Shown piece after piece: positions 43,953-52,193 of a stretch of 64,000 bases of DNA (position 1 is the first letter of the stretch; each line of letters starts with the position of its first letter). The DNA comes from CAISIP01 sp965278985 (GTDB taxonomy: Bacteria > Pseudomonadota > Gammaproteobacteria > Burkholderiales > Burkholderiaceae_C): NCBI GenBank assembly GCA_965278985.1, contig OZ257131.1:6510001-6574000 (forward strand), read 5' to 3'. The translations under genes were made by a program, and so were the position numbers. Under the pieces are notes generated by a model. It made no database searches and was not told the DNA's origin. It saw nothing but the letters and a program-made list of their open reading frames with translations.

Positions 43953-44390
43953 GTGCGTGCGCTAAGCGAACTTCTCCCTCGGTGGGTAGAAGAAGCTACT
44001 GATCCACTACCACCAGAAGAAGCTGCGGCAGTTCAGCAAGTCTTCCAGAGCCTCGGCTCAGTAGCCACCCCAGATGTTTTGGCGCTCTATGGCTCTATTG
44101 GAGGCATGCGCTCAATGGACAACGAATACTGGCGACTTTGGTCCCTCGAAGAGGTCGCCGAACAGGTTCCCTCAGAAGCTGGCATCTTGTTCTCCGACTA
44201 TTGCATCTCCTGTTGGGAATACCGCCTTAGGCCAGTCTCACTCAGCCGAAGTGCCGTGTACGTCGATTGTTATGACGGCGTTTCGCCCAGGCTCGTGGCC
44301 GCATCCTTGGAGGAATTTCTTGAGCGCTACGTTTCTGGTGCTCGAGCATTGCTCGATGAGCGCTCTCTCAGTCCCAATGGCAACGCCTAA
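43953..44390 (+). CDS. SMI1/KNR4 (SUKH)-like protein
   Basis: 145 residues from GTG 43953. SUKH-fold pattern: LPPEEAAAVQQVFQSLGSVATPDVLALYGSIGG followed by a central strand region (WRLWSLEEVAEQV) and DYCISCWEYRLRP. Such proteins are often immunity proteins against contact-dependent toxins. No toxin gene is beside it. Base composition is clearly less GC-rich than in the preceding genes, which suggests it was acquired. The 272 bases before it hold nothing recognisable. Confidence 0.6.
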   Translation: MRALSELLPRWVEEATDPLPPEEAAAVQQVFQSLGSVATPDVLALYGSIGGMRSMDNEYWRLWSLEEVAEQVPSEAGILFSDYCISCWEYRLRPVSLSRSAVYVDCYDGVSPRLVAASLEEFLERYVSGARALLDERSLSPNGNA

Positions 44391-44687
44391 CCCTCCTGTA
44401 TGCACTCCCTTTCAACCAAGAAACTGATCGATAGGGTGGCTGTTGCGCAATCGCCTGCAGTCGAATATCCGGCATCTGAGGTGGGATCGTGGTTGTCCCG
44501 TGCCGACATTGAATCCGCGGGATCGTTGCGCCACACAAACCGGATCTGGGCAGCGAGTAACCGCTGCTGACATGCGTTGCAGCAGCCAGCAGAAGGCCAC
44601 CCGTTTGTCCGGTGGTGGGAAAGGCAGGGGCCGTAAGGCTTCTTCCTGTCCCGATGGGGCCGCACGACCGGCCGCCGGTCCAACGCG
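44391..44687. other. Gene-free stretch
   Basis: About 300 bases between the SUKH-like gene and the Mpo1-like gene. Several overlapping short frames exist on both strands, but none has a convincing start, composition or family. I see no repeat or terminator of note. Confidence 0.5.
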
Positions 44688-45050
44688 CTACCAGCGGCGC
44701 AGTGGCGCCAGGAGCCGCTCGAGGGTCATGCGATGGTTGGCGGCAATGAACCACCATTTCGGAAAGTCGGTACGGCGCCACCGCGCATCGCCCACCCCCT
44801 TGTCGCGCTCAAGAAAACGATGACCCACAAGCCCTGGTGCTGCATGGACCACGGGGAACAGCAGCAACGCCGGCCACCAGATCGGCGACGCGGAGAGCAC
44901 GGCAGGTAAAAAGGCCAGGCCGCCGATGGTGCCGACCATGTGCAAGGCGACGTTGGCCGGGTGACGGTGTTCCGGCAAAAAGACGACGTTGTAGAAATCG
45001 TCGAAGCGAGGGCGCTGCAGCAGTGGGGCTAGGGTGTGGCTGGATTCCAT
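44688..45050 (-). CDS. Mpo1-like / DUF962 membrane protein
   Basis: 120 residues from ATG 45050, after AGGAGCACCC. The motif YNVVFLPEHRHPANVALHMVGTIGG is the DUF962 signature with conserved His, and a hydrophobic pair follows (PAVLSASPIWWPALLLFPVVHAAPG). The C-terminal FPKWWFIAANHRMTLERL is also family-like. Yeast Mpo1 is a dioxygenase of 2-hydroxy fatty acids; bacterial members are uncharacterised. The gene follows a ferredoxin gene in the same direction with a 19-base gap, so electron supply by that ferredoxin is conceivable. Confidence 0.75.
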   Translation of the reverse strand: MESSHTLAPLLQRPRFDDFYNVVFLPEHRHPANVALHMVGTIGGLAFLPAVLSASPIWWPALLLFPVVHAAPGLVGHRFLERDKGVGDARWRRTDFPKWWFIAANHRMTLERLLAPLRRW

Positions 45051-45069
45051 GTGGGTGCTCCTGTGAGAC

Positions 45070-45408
45070 TCATGTACCGGGTGTGACGCCCCGTCGACGG
45101 CGCAAGGTGATCGCTTCCTCGGGGCATGCGCGCACGCACTCGCCGCAGGCGGCACAAGCGTCGGGCCGTACGACGAAGGCTTGTTGTCCGCCATGCGCCC
45201 ACGCTTTGACGCGGCCGATGAAGCTGAGCTGCCGCTGCGCATGCGCGTCGAGCACTCCCATCGCAAGCACGTCGAGCGGACACGCCGACACACATGGCCC
45301 TTTTCCCTCGCAGCGATTGCGGTCGATCAGCGGCTCGAAGTGCCCCTGTGGTTGCTTGCACCCGTGCGAGGGCGCGCCGTGTTCCGGGGTTGACGAAGTG
45401 TTTTCCAT
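45070..45408 (-). CDS. Two-cluster 4Fe-4S ferredoxin
   Basis: 112 residues. Two cluster motifs: RCEGKGPCVSACPLDV and CAACGECVRACPEEA. It resembles ferredoxins that reduce oxygenases. Upstream is a divergent TetR gene, 54 bases from start to start, so the pair may be regulated together. Confidence 0.9.
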   Translation of the reverse strand: MENTSSTPEHGAPSHGCKQPQGHFEPLIDRNRCEGKGPCVSACPLDVLAMGVLDAHAQRQLSFIGRVKAWAHGGQQAFVVRPDACAACGECVRACPEEAITLRRRRGVTPGT

Positions 45409-45462
45409 GTCGGCATGATGCGAGCCTTAGCTCACATTGCCTACTCGCATTCGCCAGGTCCC

Positions 45463-46086
45463 ATGCCGCGCCTGAAAATCGACGCCCGCAAGCAGCCACG
45501 CCAAGGGCGCTCTGCCGCGACCGTTGAATCGATCCTGCAAGCCGCGGCTCGCGTTTTGAGCCGCCACTCGCTGGACGGGTTCAACACCAACCGCGTCGCA
45601 GAGGTGGCGGGTGTCAGCATCGGTTCGTTGTACCAGTACTTTCCCAACAAGGCGGCATTGGTCGCCGCGCTGATCGATCGTGACCATGCCGCCCTGGCGG
45701 CAGCGCTTGAAGCTTTGCTGGCCAGCAACGCGGCCTCTGGCACGCTGCGCGAAACGTTGACGGCCATTGCCGCACTGCTGATCGAGCAGCAGTACGGCGA
45801 TCCGCTGTATGCCGCGGCACTCGACCACGAGGAGCGTCGCCTGCCATTGGGCGAGCGCGGGCGCAGGGCTGACGAGCGTTTCGTTGCGATTGCAGAAACG
45901 ATTCTGGCGCGTCACCGCGAAGAAATTTCGCATCCCTTGCCTCCCGCGGCAGCCAGTGATCTGCTGACGATCGCGCGCGCATTGGTGGACCAAGGCTCGG
46001 ATGGTCGCAGCCCGGCCCCGCCAGATTTGCAAGCCCGGATCGTTCGCGCACTGCTTGGCTATCTGCAGGTGCATGCTCGTCGATGA
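45463..46086 (+). CDS. TetR-family transcriptional regulator
   Basis: 207 residues from ATG 45463. The TetR helix-turn-helix is at about 20-65 (VESILQAAARVLSRHSLDGFNTNRVAEVAGVSIGSLYQYFPNKAALVAAL). It is divergent from the ferredoxin/Mpo1-like genes and is the probable regulator of that pair. A longer start at 45415 is possible, but the residues added do not look coding. Confidence 0.9.
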   Translation: MPRLKIDARKQPRQGRSAATVESILQAAARVLSRHSLDGFNTNRVAEVAGVSIGSLYQYFPNKAALVAALIDRDHAALAAALEALLASNAASGTLRETLTAIAALLIEQQYGDPLYAAALDHEERRLPLGERGRRADERFVAIAETILARHREEISHPLPPAAASDLLTIARALVDQGSDGRSPAPPDLQARIVRALLGYLQVHARR

Positions 46087-46146
46087 TGACCACTCTGCTC
46101 TCGGCGGCGCTTGGCCAGCATGTCCTGCATCCGCTAGGATGCCCTG

Positions 46147-46599
46147 ATGACATACCAAATCATCTATTCCTCAGAAGCGTCGACTCCGATGCAGACGGAC
46201 GATCTGGAGGAACTCCTTGACGATGCCAGACGCCGAAACGCTGCCCAGGGCATCACCGGGGCACTCGTCTACGCAGAGGGAATATTTCTGCAAATCCTGG
46301 AAGGTGACAAGGTTCGCGTGCAGGAGCTGATGGCCAGCATACGGCGGGACGTGCGCCATGAAAGTGTCATCGTCTTGCGAGAGGGCGAAATTCCGGCGGC
46401 GATCTTCGGCCACTGGAAGATGGCATACGTCGGCGCAACGCCGCAACAGGTCGCGGAGTGGGCAGGCGTTGGCGCGGCGGACGCCACCACCGATCGCCTT
46501 GGCGAGACCGTTGAAGACCAGCATCGGACGGCGCAGTTCGCGAGGGACATTCTTTCCTTGCTGGTGGCCGACGGCACAACCGAAGGGAAGGTTCAGTGA
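46147..46599 (+). CDS. BLUF-domain blue-light sensor
   Basis: 150 residues. BLUF motifs: IIYSSEA with the flavin Tyr7, N31 in RRRNAAQGITGALVY, Q49 in FLQILEG, and the FGHWKMAY Trp/Met loop. It senses blue light with FAD. Only a short helical tail follows, so it is a short-type BLUF that acts through a partner. The regulator or enzyme it controls is not evident. Confidence 0.93.
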   Translation: MTYQIIYSSEASTPMQTDDLEELLDDARRRNAAQGITGALVYAEGIFLQILEGDKVRVQELMASIRRDVRHESVIVLREGEIPAAIFGHWKMAYVGATPQQVAEWAGVGAADATTDRLGETVEDQHRTAQFARDILSLLVADGTTEGKVQ

Positions 46600-46675
46600 G
46601 CGCGGTGCGGTCCAACACTTCCTTCAGATGGACCTGCCTTTGGCAAGCCGCTTGAATCAAACACCAGGTCGCATC

Positions 46676-47962
46676 ATGCGGGAACTACGTGGCAACGCAA
46701 AGTGTCCGTGCGAGAGCGGCCGAGGCTATGCCTCTTGTTGCAAACAGCGAGCGCTCAAGTGGATGGTGGACGAGGACGGCGATGTCTACAAGCAGATTCC
46801 TCTGGTCCCTGAAGCACGTGAACTCCTCGAAAATGCGTCTGAAGACTTTCTCCGGGTGTTTGAAAGAGAGCCAAGGAAGGACTCCGATCCCGTTTTTTTG
46901 GTCAAGTACTTGCTTGGCGATGAGGAACTCGAACGTCAGACCGTAGAGGCCATGCGGATGGCGGAGGTTCCCCCGCATTTCATCTATGCGTACCAGAAAA
47001 CACGGGGCCTGCTACTTACTCGAGGAAACGAGAAGCTTGCCACGACAAAAGACCTCGAAGACTGGGACGCCGCGATCGACGAGTACCAGAGACTCAAAAA
47101 GAAGCCTCCGACACCGCACCCAGTCAAGGTACTTTTAGCCTTGCTCGAGGAGGAGGTCGACTCATGCATCATCTGCTTGGGATACGTTTTGGAGCATGGG
47201 CAGCAACCGGACGCGGTTCGAGTTGCTTCGTCCAGCGCGCTCTTTAGGGCCGACGACTACGCGCTGATTTGTGCCACGAAGAGCATGAAGACTCTTCGGG
47301 CGATCAAGGTTCTACTGAAAGAAAACATCGGCGCCGACGGACTTGCCCTCGCCCGCCATCTCCTGGAAAACTATCTGCATATCGTCTTCGCGATCGCACG
47401 GCCAGAGATGCTGAAGCATGTGATCGACGCACAGATAGGACTGAAGCTTGGAACGCACGAATTTGCGCGGACCGGCAATGGGAGAGTGGATTCTCGGCGG
47501 ATAGTTCGCAAAAGCGATGGAGAGGAGTTCCTCGGCCACATCTCCTATCACAAGATGGCAGAGAGTAGCCCGCATCCGGAGGATCTCGAGCTTTTCGACT
47601 ATGTCTACAGCTTTCTGTCTGAGTACACACAACCATCCTTTGCGGGGGCAGCGCTTGTGTTGGACGAGCAAGGGACATTGAGCTCTCTTTCCAACGAGCT
47701 CCAGGCCGAAGCACTTTTCTACGCCGTTTGCTTCTCCGTGATGATTCTCGACGAGCTGCGTAGACTTTCGCTTTTCTCAGCACAGGCCAAGAGGGATATC
47801 GAAACCGTCGTGGAGAGAGTTGGCACGAAGGCTGGATTATTGGTGATGGCTTTGTTCGAGGATGAGGAGCCAACAAAGTCTTTTGCAGTGCTCCACAATC
47901 GGCTGATGAAACTGGGAAATGCAGATTTGAAGCATCGCGACAGCTCGGGGGCTGCGACCTAA
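46676..47962 (+). CDS. SEC-C motif protein with DUF5677-like region
   Basis: 428 residues from ATG 46676; an ATG 16 codons earlier is possible. The N-terminal CPCESGRGYASCC is a zinc-binding SEC-C motif. A helical middle and C-terminal part, about 190-420, has DGLALARHLLENYLHIVFAIA, reminiscent of DUF5677. SEC-C motifs are found on SecA and on many defence or nucleic-acid-linked proteins. Codon use is less GC-rich than the window average. The IS element begins 2 bases after its stop codon. Confidence 0.65.
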   Translation: MRELRGNAKCPCESGRGYASCCKQRALKWMVDEDGDVYKQIPLVPEARELLENASEDFLRVFEREPRKDSDPVFLVKYLLGDEELERQTVEAMRMAEVPPHFIYAYQKTRGLLLTRGNEKLATTKDLEDWDAAIDEYQRLKKKPPTPHPVKVLLALLEEEVDSCIICLGYVLEHGQQPDAVRVASSSALFRADDYALICATKSMKTLRAIKVLLKENIGADGLALARHLLENYLHIVFAIARPEMLKHVIDAQIGLKLGTHEFARTGNGRVDSRRIVRKSDGEEFLGHISYHKMAESSPHPEDLELFDYVYSFLSEYTQPSFAGAALVLDEQGTLSSLSNELQAEALFYAVCFSVMILDELRRLSLFSAQAKRDIETVVERVGTKAGLLVMALFEDEEPTKSFAVLHNRLMKLGNADLKHRDSSGAAT

Positions 47963-47964
47963 CA

Positions 47965-48907
47965 GGCTGCTGAAATACCTTGCCCAAACCGCACGGCTTT
48001 GATCCAGAAACGGGTGTTCGCAAGACAATGCGGTGTGCGCGGACCCGCCACCGTTACCGAGAGCCTGTTCCGCATCAAGAGGCTCGATGATTTCGTGCCG
48101 ACCACACACCCGCTGCGGGCCTCCGCGCCATGGTCAACGATGCGCTCAGCCAACTCGAAGACCTGTTCGCAGGCATGTACGAAGACGCCAGCGAGGGGGT
48201 CGCCCCAGCATTGCCCCACGAAAGCTGCTGCGCGCAATGTTGCTGCAGGTGCTCTACTCAGTGCGCCCGGAGCGCTTACTGATGGAGCAGGTGCAGTACA
48301 ACCTGCTTTTCGCTGGTCATCGGGCTGTCGATGGACGACAACGTATGGGTGCCCACGGTATTCACGAAGAACCGCCTTCGGCTGATCGAGCACGACGCGG
48401 TGGTGGCGTTCTTCAACAAGGTGCTCGTGCAGGCCGAACTCAGGAATTGGTTTTCCAAGGAATACTTCAGCGTGGATGGCCAACTGATCCAGGCCTGGGC
48501 CAGCCACCAGAGCTTCGTGCCCGAAGGCGAATGTGGCGCCGACACGGATGGAGACGGTGGTGAGGGCCGCGACTTCCAAGGCAGCCCGCGCAGCAACGAA
48601 ACCATCGAGCAATGCTGCGGATGGGCCAAGACCATTAGTCATGTTCGGCAAGTCATGGCGCTTGGGCTAAAGAAGGTCGATGAGATGTTTATACGGGAAC
48701 ACGGGGGACTACAACCTGGTGCACATGCGCTCGCTGGGGCAGGCGCGTCAGCAGGCGAGTCGATGAGGTCAAAGGTGCGTCAAACAGCGCCCGCGCGGGA
48801 CCGATAGTGTCCCAAACGCGTCTTGGAACCGTCAACACCGACCAACCGACCAAATCAGGCGATCTGCGAAGCATGCCAGCCGGTCGGCGCTTGGTTTTTC
48901 AGCAGCC
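47965..48907. mobile_element. Decayed IS5-family-like insertion sequence
   Basis: Ends GGCTGCTGAAATACC (47965-47979) and GGTTTTTCAGCAGCC (48893-48907) are inverted repeats matching at 14 of 15 positions. Between them lies a broken transposase gene. Flanking CTAA and CTAG may be a degraded target duplication. The element is only about 0.94 kb, so it has lost internal sequence and cannot move by itself. Confidence 0.75.
48035..48766 (+). pseudogene. IS5-family transposase remnant
   Basis: Recognisable pieces occur in three frames: VTESLFRIKRLDDFVPTTHPLR, RAMVNDALSQLEDLFAGMYED, KLLRAMLLQVLYSVRPERLLMEQVQYNLLF, SMDDNVWVPTVFTKNRLRLIEHD and YFSVDGQLIQAWASHQSF. After RSNETI the sequence jumps to GWAKTI, which is near the normal C-terminus, so a large internal deletion removed the catalytic part. 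At least two frameshifts precede it. It is not functional. Confidence 0.75.
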
Positions 48908-48961
48908 GGCTAGGACGCTCTTTGCACGGAATATCATCGATGACGTAGCTACTTCTTCCGT

Positions 48962-50020
48962 ATGGCCCAGCTGACTGACCGCCCTTCATCTGGCCTTCGC
49001 AAAGAGGGCTCCCGACTGCAGCAAATCGACGCACTGCGAGGTATTGCTGCGCTTATGGTAGTCCTGTTCCACTTCACGACGAAATTTGATGAGCTCTACG
49101 GCCATGCCAGTGCGCCGGCATTCTCATTGCCGTGGGGACACTACGGTGTAAATCTCTTTTTCATGATCAGCGGGTTCGTCATTTTCATGACCTTGGAGCG
49201 CATCAAGACACCCGCCGACTTCCTGGTGTCGCGCTTCAGCCGCCTGTATCCCGCCTATTGGTTCTCGGTGGCGCTGACGTTTTCACTCGTGTCCTGGATG
49301 GGTCTTCCTGGCAAAACTGTCAGGGGTACAGACGCCTTGCTGAATGTGTTGATGTTCCATGGCTTGTTCAACATTCCCAACGTGGATGGGGTCTATTGGA
49401 CCTTGCAGGTGGAGTTGCTCTTCTACGCATGGTCCTTGCTTGCCTTCAGGCTCGGCCTCCTTGCGCATGTCCACCGCGTTCTGCTCGCCGCACTTTCATT
49501 GCACCTCGCCTACTATGTTGCGGCAACCGGATTTCAAGTGGAATTCTCATGGACGCTTTCCCAGCTTCTTATCCTGCCTTATATCTCTTGGTTCACCTGC
49601 GGCATCATGGTTTACCGGCTCAGCAGTGGAAGAACTATGTGGCGAAGAGAACTCGCTATGGTGATGATCGCTATCGTGACCTTGATGGTGACCGAGTCCT
49701 TTGGCCTTGGCGCGCTGGCTGTCGTATGTACCGCCGCCCTTTTCCTGGCTGCACGCAACCGCCTCGTAGTTTTCAATGCCACTGTCCTTACTTGGCTGGG
49801 GCAAATTTCGTACACCCTTTACCTGGTACATGAAAACATCGGTTGGGCATTACTTTTGCGATTAAAGCAGCATGGCGTCAACACCAACCTTTCTATTGCG
49901 TTGGCGCTGGCAAGCGCGTTGGTGGTGGCTTGGATGATCACTTTGTATGTCGAGAAACCCGCCATGACTTGGATACGTAAGTTGTACCGTCAACGCCGGG
50001 CGGGTGGCGTGGAGGGATGA
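48962..50020 (+). CDS. Acyltransferase 3 family (OafA-like) membrane protein
   Basis: 352 residues with about ten membrane helices. The conserved His lies in GIAALMVVLFHFTTKF, and RFSRLYPAYWFSV is typical. It transfers acyl (often acetyl) groups to surface sugars. It overlaps the next gene as ATGA, so the two proteins are probably co-translated. It starts right after the IS element and is less GC-rich than later genes. Confidence 0.88.
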   Translation: MAQLTDRPSSGLRKEGSRLQQIDALRGIAALMVVLFHFTTKFDELYGHASAPAFSLPWGHYGVNLFFMISGFVIFMTLERIKTPADFLVSRFSRLYPAYWFSVALTFSLVSWMGLPGKTVRGTDALLNVLMFHGLFNIPNVDGVYWTLQVELLFYAWSLLAFRLGLLAHVHRVLLAALSLHLAYYVAATGFQVEFSWTLSQLLILPYISWFTCGIMVYRLSSGRTMWRRELAMVMIAIVTLMVTESFGLGALAVVCTAALFLAARNRLVVFNATVLTWLGQISYTLYLVHENIGWALLLRLKQHGVNTNLSIALALASALVVAWMITLYVEKPAMTWIRKLYRQRRAGGVEG

Positions 50021-50880
50021 TGCGCAGGCATGGTTGGCTGCCATGGGTTGTAGTGTGTGGGGTGGGTTTGGTGGCTGCTGCGTATGGGCGGGGGCTGTAC
50101 AGGCAGCATATTCATGATCGAGAGCTGGCTCAGCGGCTGCCAGATTTGGCCTTGGCTGCAGCGTTGCCGCCTTGCGGTCCTGCTGATCAGGCTTCACTCA
50201 ATCTGCTGGTGCTGGGGCAATCCAATGCGGCCAGTCACGGGGAGCCATTCCAAAGCCCTTCAGAAGAAATGCCCCTGGAAGTCTGGGTTCCTCCCCACGG
50301 GTGCGTGCTTTCAAAGGATCCTCTACCCGGTGGCAGTGGTTCGGGTGGCAGCATCTGGCAAAGTCTCCCGCAGGCTTTGGAAAGCGCCACTGGCCAGCAG
50401 CGGCGTCTGAGCTTTGCCATCGTGGCGGTGGACTCCACGTCGATCACCGATTGGACCGACGCAGATGGTCCCTTGGGGCGGCACTTGGCGCAACGTCTGG
50501 AAGCTCTGTCCGCAGTTGGATGGCGGCCCCATTTGATCTTGTGGCAACAAGGTGAAGCCGACGCCCTGCAGGGCACCACCAGAGAGAGGTATGTAGAGGG
50601 CGTGGAGCGATTGCGTGAAGCCCTGCGCAGCAAGGGAATCACGGCTCCTATGCTGTTGGCGAAATCGACCTTCTGCGCGGGTCGCCGAGACGACGCGATA
50701 CGCGCCGCCATTGACGATCTGCAGGCAAGGAACCCTGGCTTCCGGCCGGGGCCGGACACGGACACATTGGACGCGGCGCATTTTCGCTTCGGCTCTTGTC
50801 ATTTTTCTCAGCGTGGCCTGACGCAGGCCGCCGCGCTGTGGGCGAAAGCCATACGCACCGTGCTGCAACCGAATCTCTGA
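50017..50880 (+). CDS. Secreted SGNH / sialate O-acetylesterase-like protein
   Basis: 287 residues. An N-terminal hydrophobic segment (WLPWVVVCGVGLVAAAYG) acts as signal or anchor. The nucleophile block is LVLGQSNAASHG, the middle block ILWQQGEADAL and the last block DAAHFRFGSCHFSQRG with Asp/His. This is the PF03629 (SASA) type of acetylesterase. Paired with the acyltransferase it suggests adding and removing O-acetyl groups on an envelope polysaccharide. Confidence 0.78.
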   Translation: MMRRHGWLPWVVVCGVGLVAAAYGRGLYRQHIHDRELAQRLPDLALAAALPPCGPADQASLNLLVLGQSNAASHGEPFQSPSEEMPLEVWVPPHGCVLSKDPLPGGSGSGGSIWQSLPQALESATGQQRRLSFAIVAVDSTSITDWTDADGPLGRHLAQRLEALSAVGWRPHLILWQQGEADALQGTTRERYVEGVERLREALRSKGITAPMLLAKSTFCAGRRDDAIRAAIDDLQARNPGFRPGPDTDTLDAAHFRFGSCHFSQRGLTQAAALWAKAIRTVLQPNL

Positions 50881-50955
50881 CACATTTGCTATTGGCAGAC
50901 GGTCCGCATTTGGTACCTGAGGTGGCCAGGTGCAGGGTGCGCATGTCCAATGTAC

Positions 50956-51174
50956 TTATGCCTGCCCCTTGCGCCGCTCCCGCAACACGCGCACCGACTC
51001 CCCACCTTCGCCCCAGTTGTCGGGGTCGATCTCGTCGATGATGACCACCACGCTCTCGGGGCGCTTGGCCAGCACGTCTTGCATCAGCTGCGTCACGCCG
51101 GCGATGAGGGCGGCCTTCTGTTCGCGGGTGGTGGGTTCGTCGCGGCGGGTGAGGCGGATGTTGACCAGCGGCAT
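50956..51174 (-). CDS. 4-Oxalocrotonate tautomerase-family protein
   Basis: 72 residues from ATG 51174. Pro2 would be the catalytic base (MPLVNIRL), with Arg in the TRREQK region (EPTTREQKAALIAGVTQLMQDVL). The C-terminal VVVIIDEIDPDNWGEGGESV is normal for the family. A later in-frame extension upstream is not coding-like. The aldo/keto reductase gene lies just upstream on the same strand. Confidence 0.88.
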   Translation of the reverse strand: MPLVNIRLTRRDEPTTREQKAALIAGVTQLMQDVLAKRPESVVVIIDEIDPDNWGEGGESVRVLRERRKGQA

Positions 51175-51200
51175 GGGGCAGTCTCCGGAATGCGTGGATG

Positions 51201-52124
51201 TCAGGCGACAGGCTGGCCAGTGGCGGCCTGCCAGAGGTGGTACCACTGCTGGTGGTCCATGGCGAGGGTGGCGGCACGGGCGGCGCTGCGCACGCGTTCG
51301 GGGTCGGTGGTGCCCAGCACGGGGAGCACGCGCGTGGGATGGTGCATCAGCCAGGCCAGTGCGACCTGGTCCGGTGTGGCGCCGCCTAGCTGCGTGCCCA
51401 CCTCGGCCAGTGCGGTGCGCAGTCGCTGCAGGTCATGAGTGTCACCCACAAACAGCTGGCCGCCGCCCAGGGGCGACCAGGCCATCGGTCGGCAGCGCAA
51501 CTGCTGGCACAAGTCCAGCGTGCCGTCGTGGAAGGCCGTGCGCTGCAACAGCGACAGCTCGAACTGGTGCGCGGCCAGCACGCCGGCCGGCAGGCGCGAC
51601 GCGAGCAGCTGCACCTGTGATGCGCTGAAGTTCGATACGCCCACGGCCAGCACCTTGCCATCCCGCAGTATCTGCTGCAGCCCTGCGGCCAGGTCGTCCG
51701 CGTCCAGCAGCCAGTCGGGGCGGTGCACCAGGAAGAGGTCGAGGTGGTCGGTGCGCAGCATGCGCAGCGAGTTCTCCACGGCCTCGCGCAGCGTGCTGGC
51801 GCGGTTGTCGTAATGCTTCACGCGGTGCAGCGGCCGGGCTGGGGAGACTGCAGCCACGCCGGCTTTGCTGACGAGGCGCACCGCGTTGCGGGCCACGCCG
51901 CTGGCGGCCAGGGCCTCGCCGAATGCGGCTTCGCCTGCATGGTTGCCGTAGACGTTGGCCAGGTCGAAGCTGTGGATGCCCACCTCCACGGCGGTGCGAA
52001 CCAGCATGACCAGCTGCTCGCGCGACAGATGGGCCTTGCCGGCGCGCCACAGACCGAGGGCCAGGGGGGACAGCGTGGACAAGGGCAGCATGGGCATGGG
52101 CGAGCAGGGCTGGAGGGCCTGCAT
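51201..52124 (-). CDS. Aldo/keto reductase (YdhF-like)
   Basis: 307 residues from ATG 52124; ATG 52097 (MPMLPLS) is an equal alternative, and neither has a good ribosome site. The AKR fold shows FDLANVYGNHAGEAAFGEAL, VSKAG, the catalytic HRPDWLLD strand and GVSNFSASQVQLL. It reduces carbonyls with NADPH. It probably forms a unit with the tautomerase. Confidence 0.88.
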   Translation of the reverse strand: MQALQPCSPMPMLPLSTLSPLALGLWRAGKAHLSREQLVMLVRTAVEVGIHSFDLANVYGNHAGEAAFGEALAASGVARNAVRLVSKAGVAAVSPARPLHRVKHYDNRASTLREAVENSLRMLRTDHLDLFLVHRPDWLLDADDLAAGLQQILRDGKVLAVGVSNFSASQVQLLASRLPAGVLAAHQFELSLLQRTAFHDGTLDLCQQLRCRPMAWSPLGGGQLFVGDTHDLQRLRTALAEVGTQLGGATPDQVALAWLMHHPTRVLPVLGTTDPERVRSAARAATLAMDHQQWYHLWQAATGQPVA

Positions 52125-52193
52125 CGTAGTCCATGGCTGTGCGCAGGGAGTGCCCAGGGTGCGCACGCGGCCGGCGTCGGACGGGCGCGCCGC

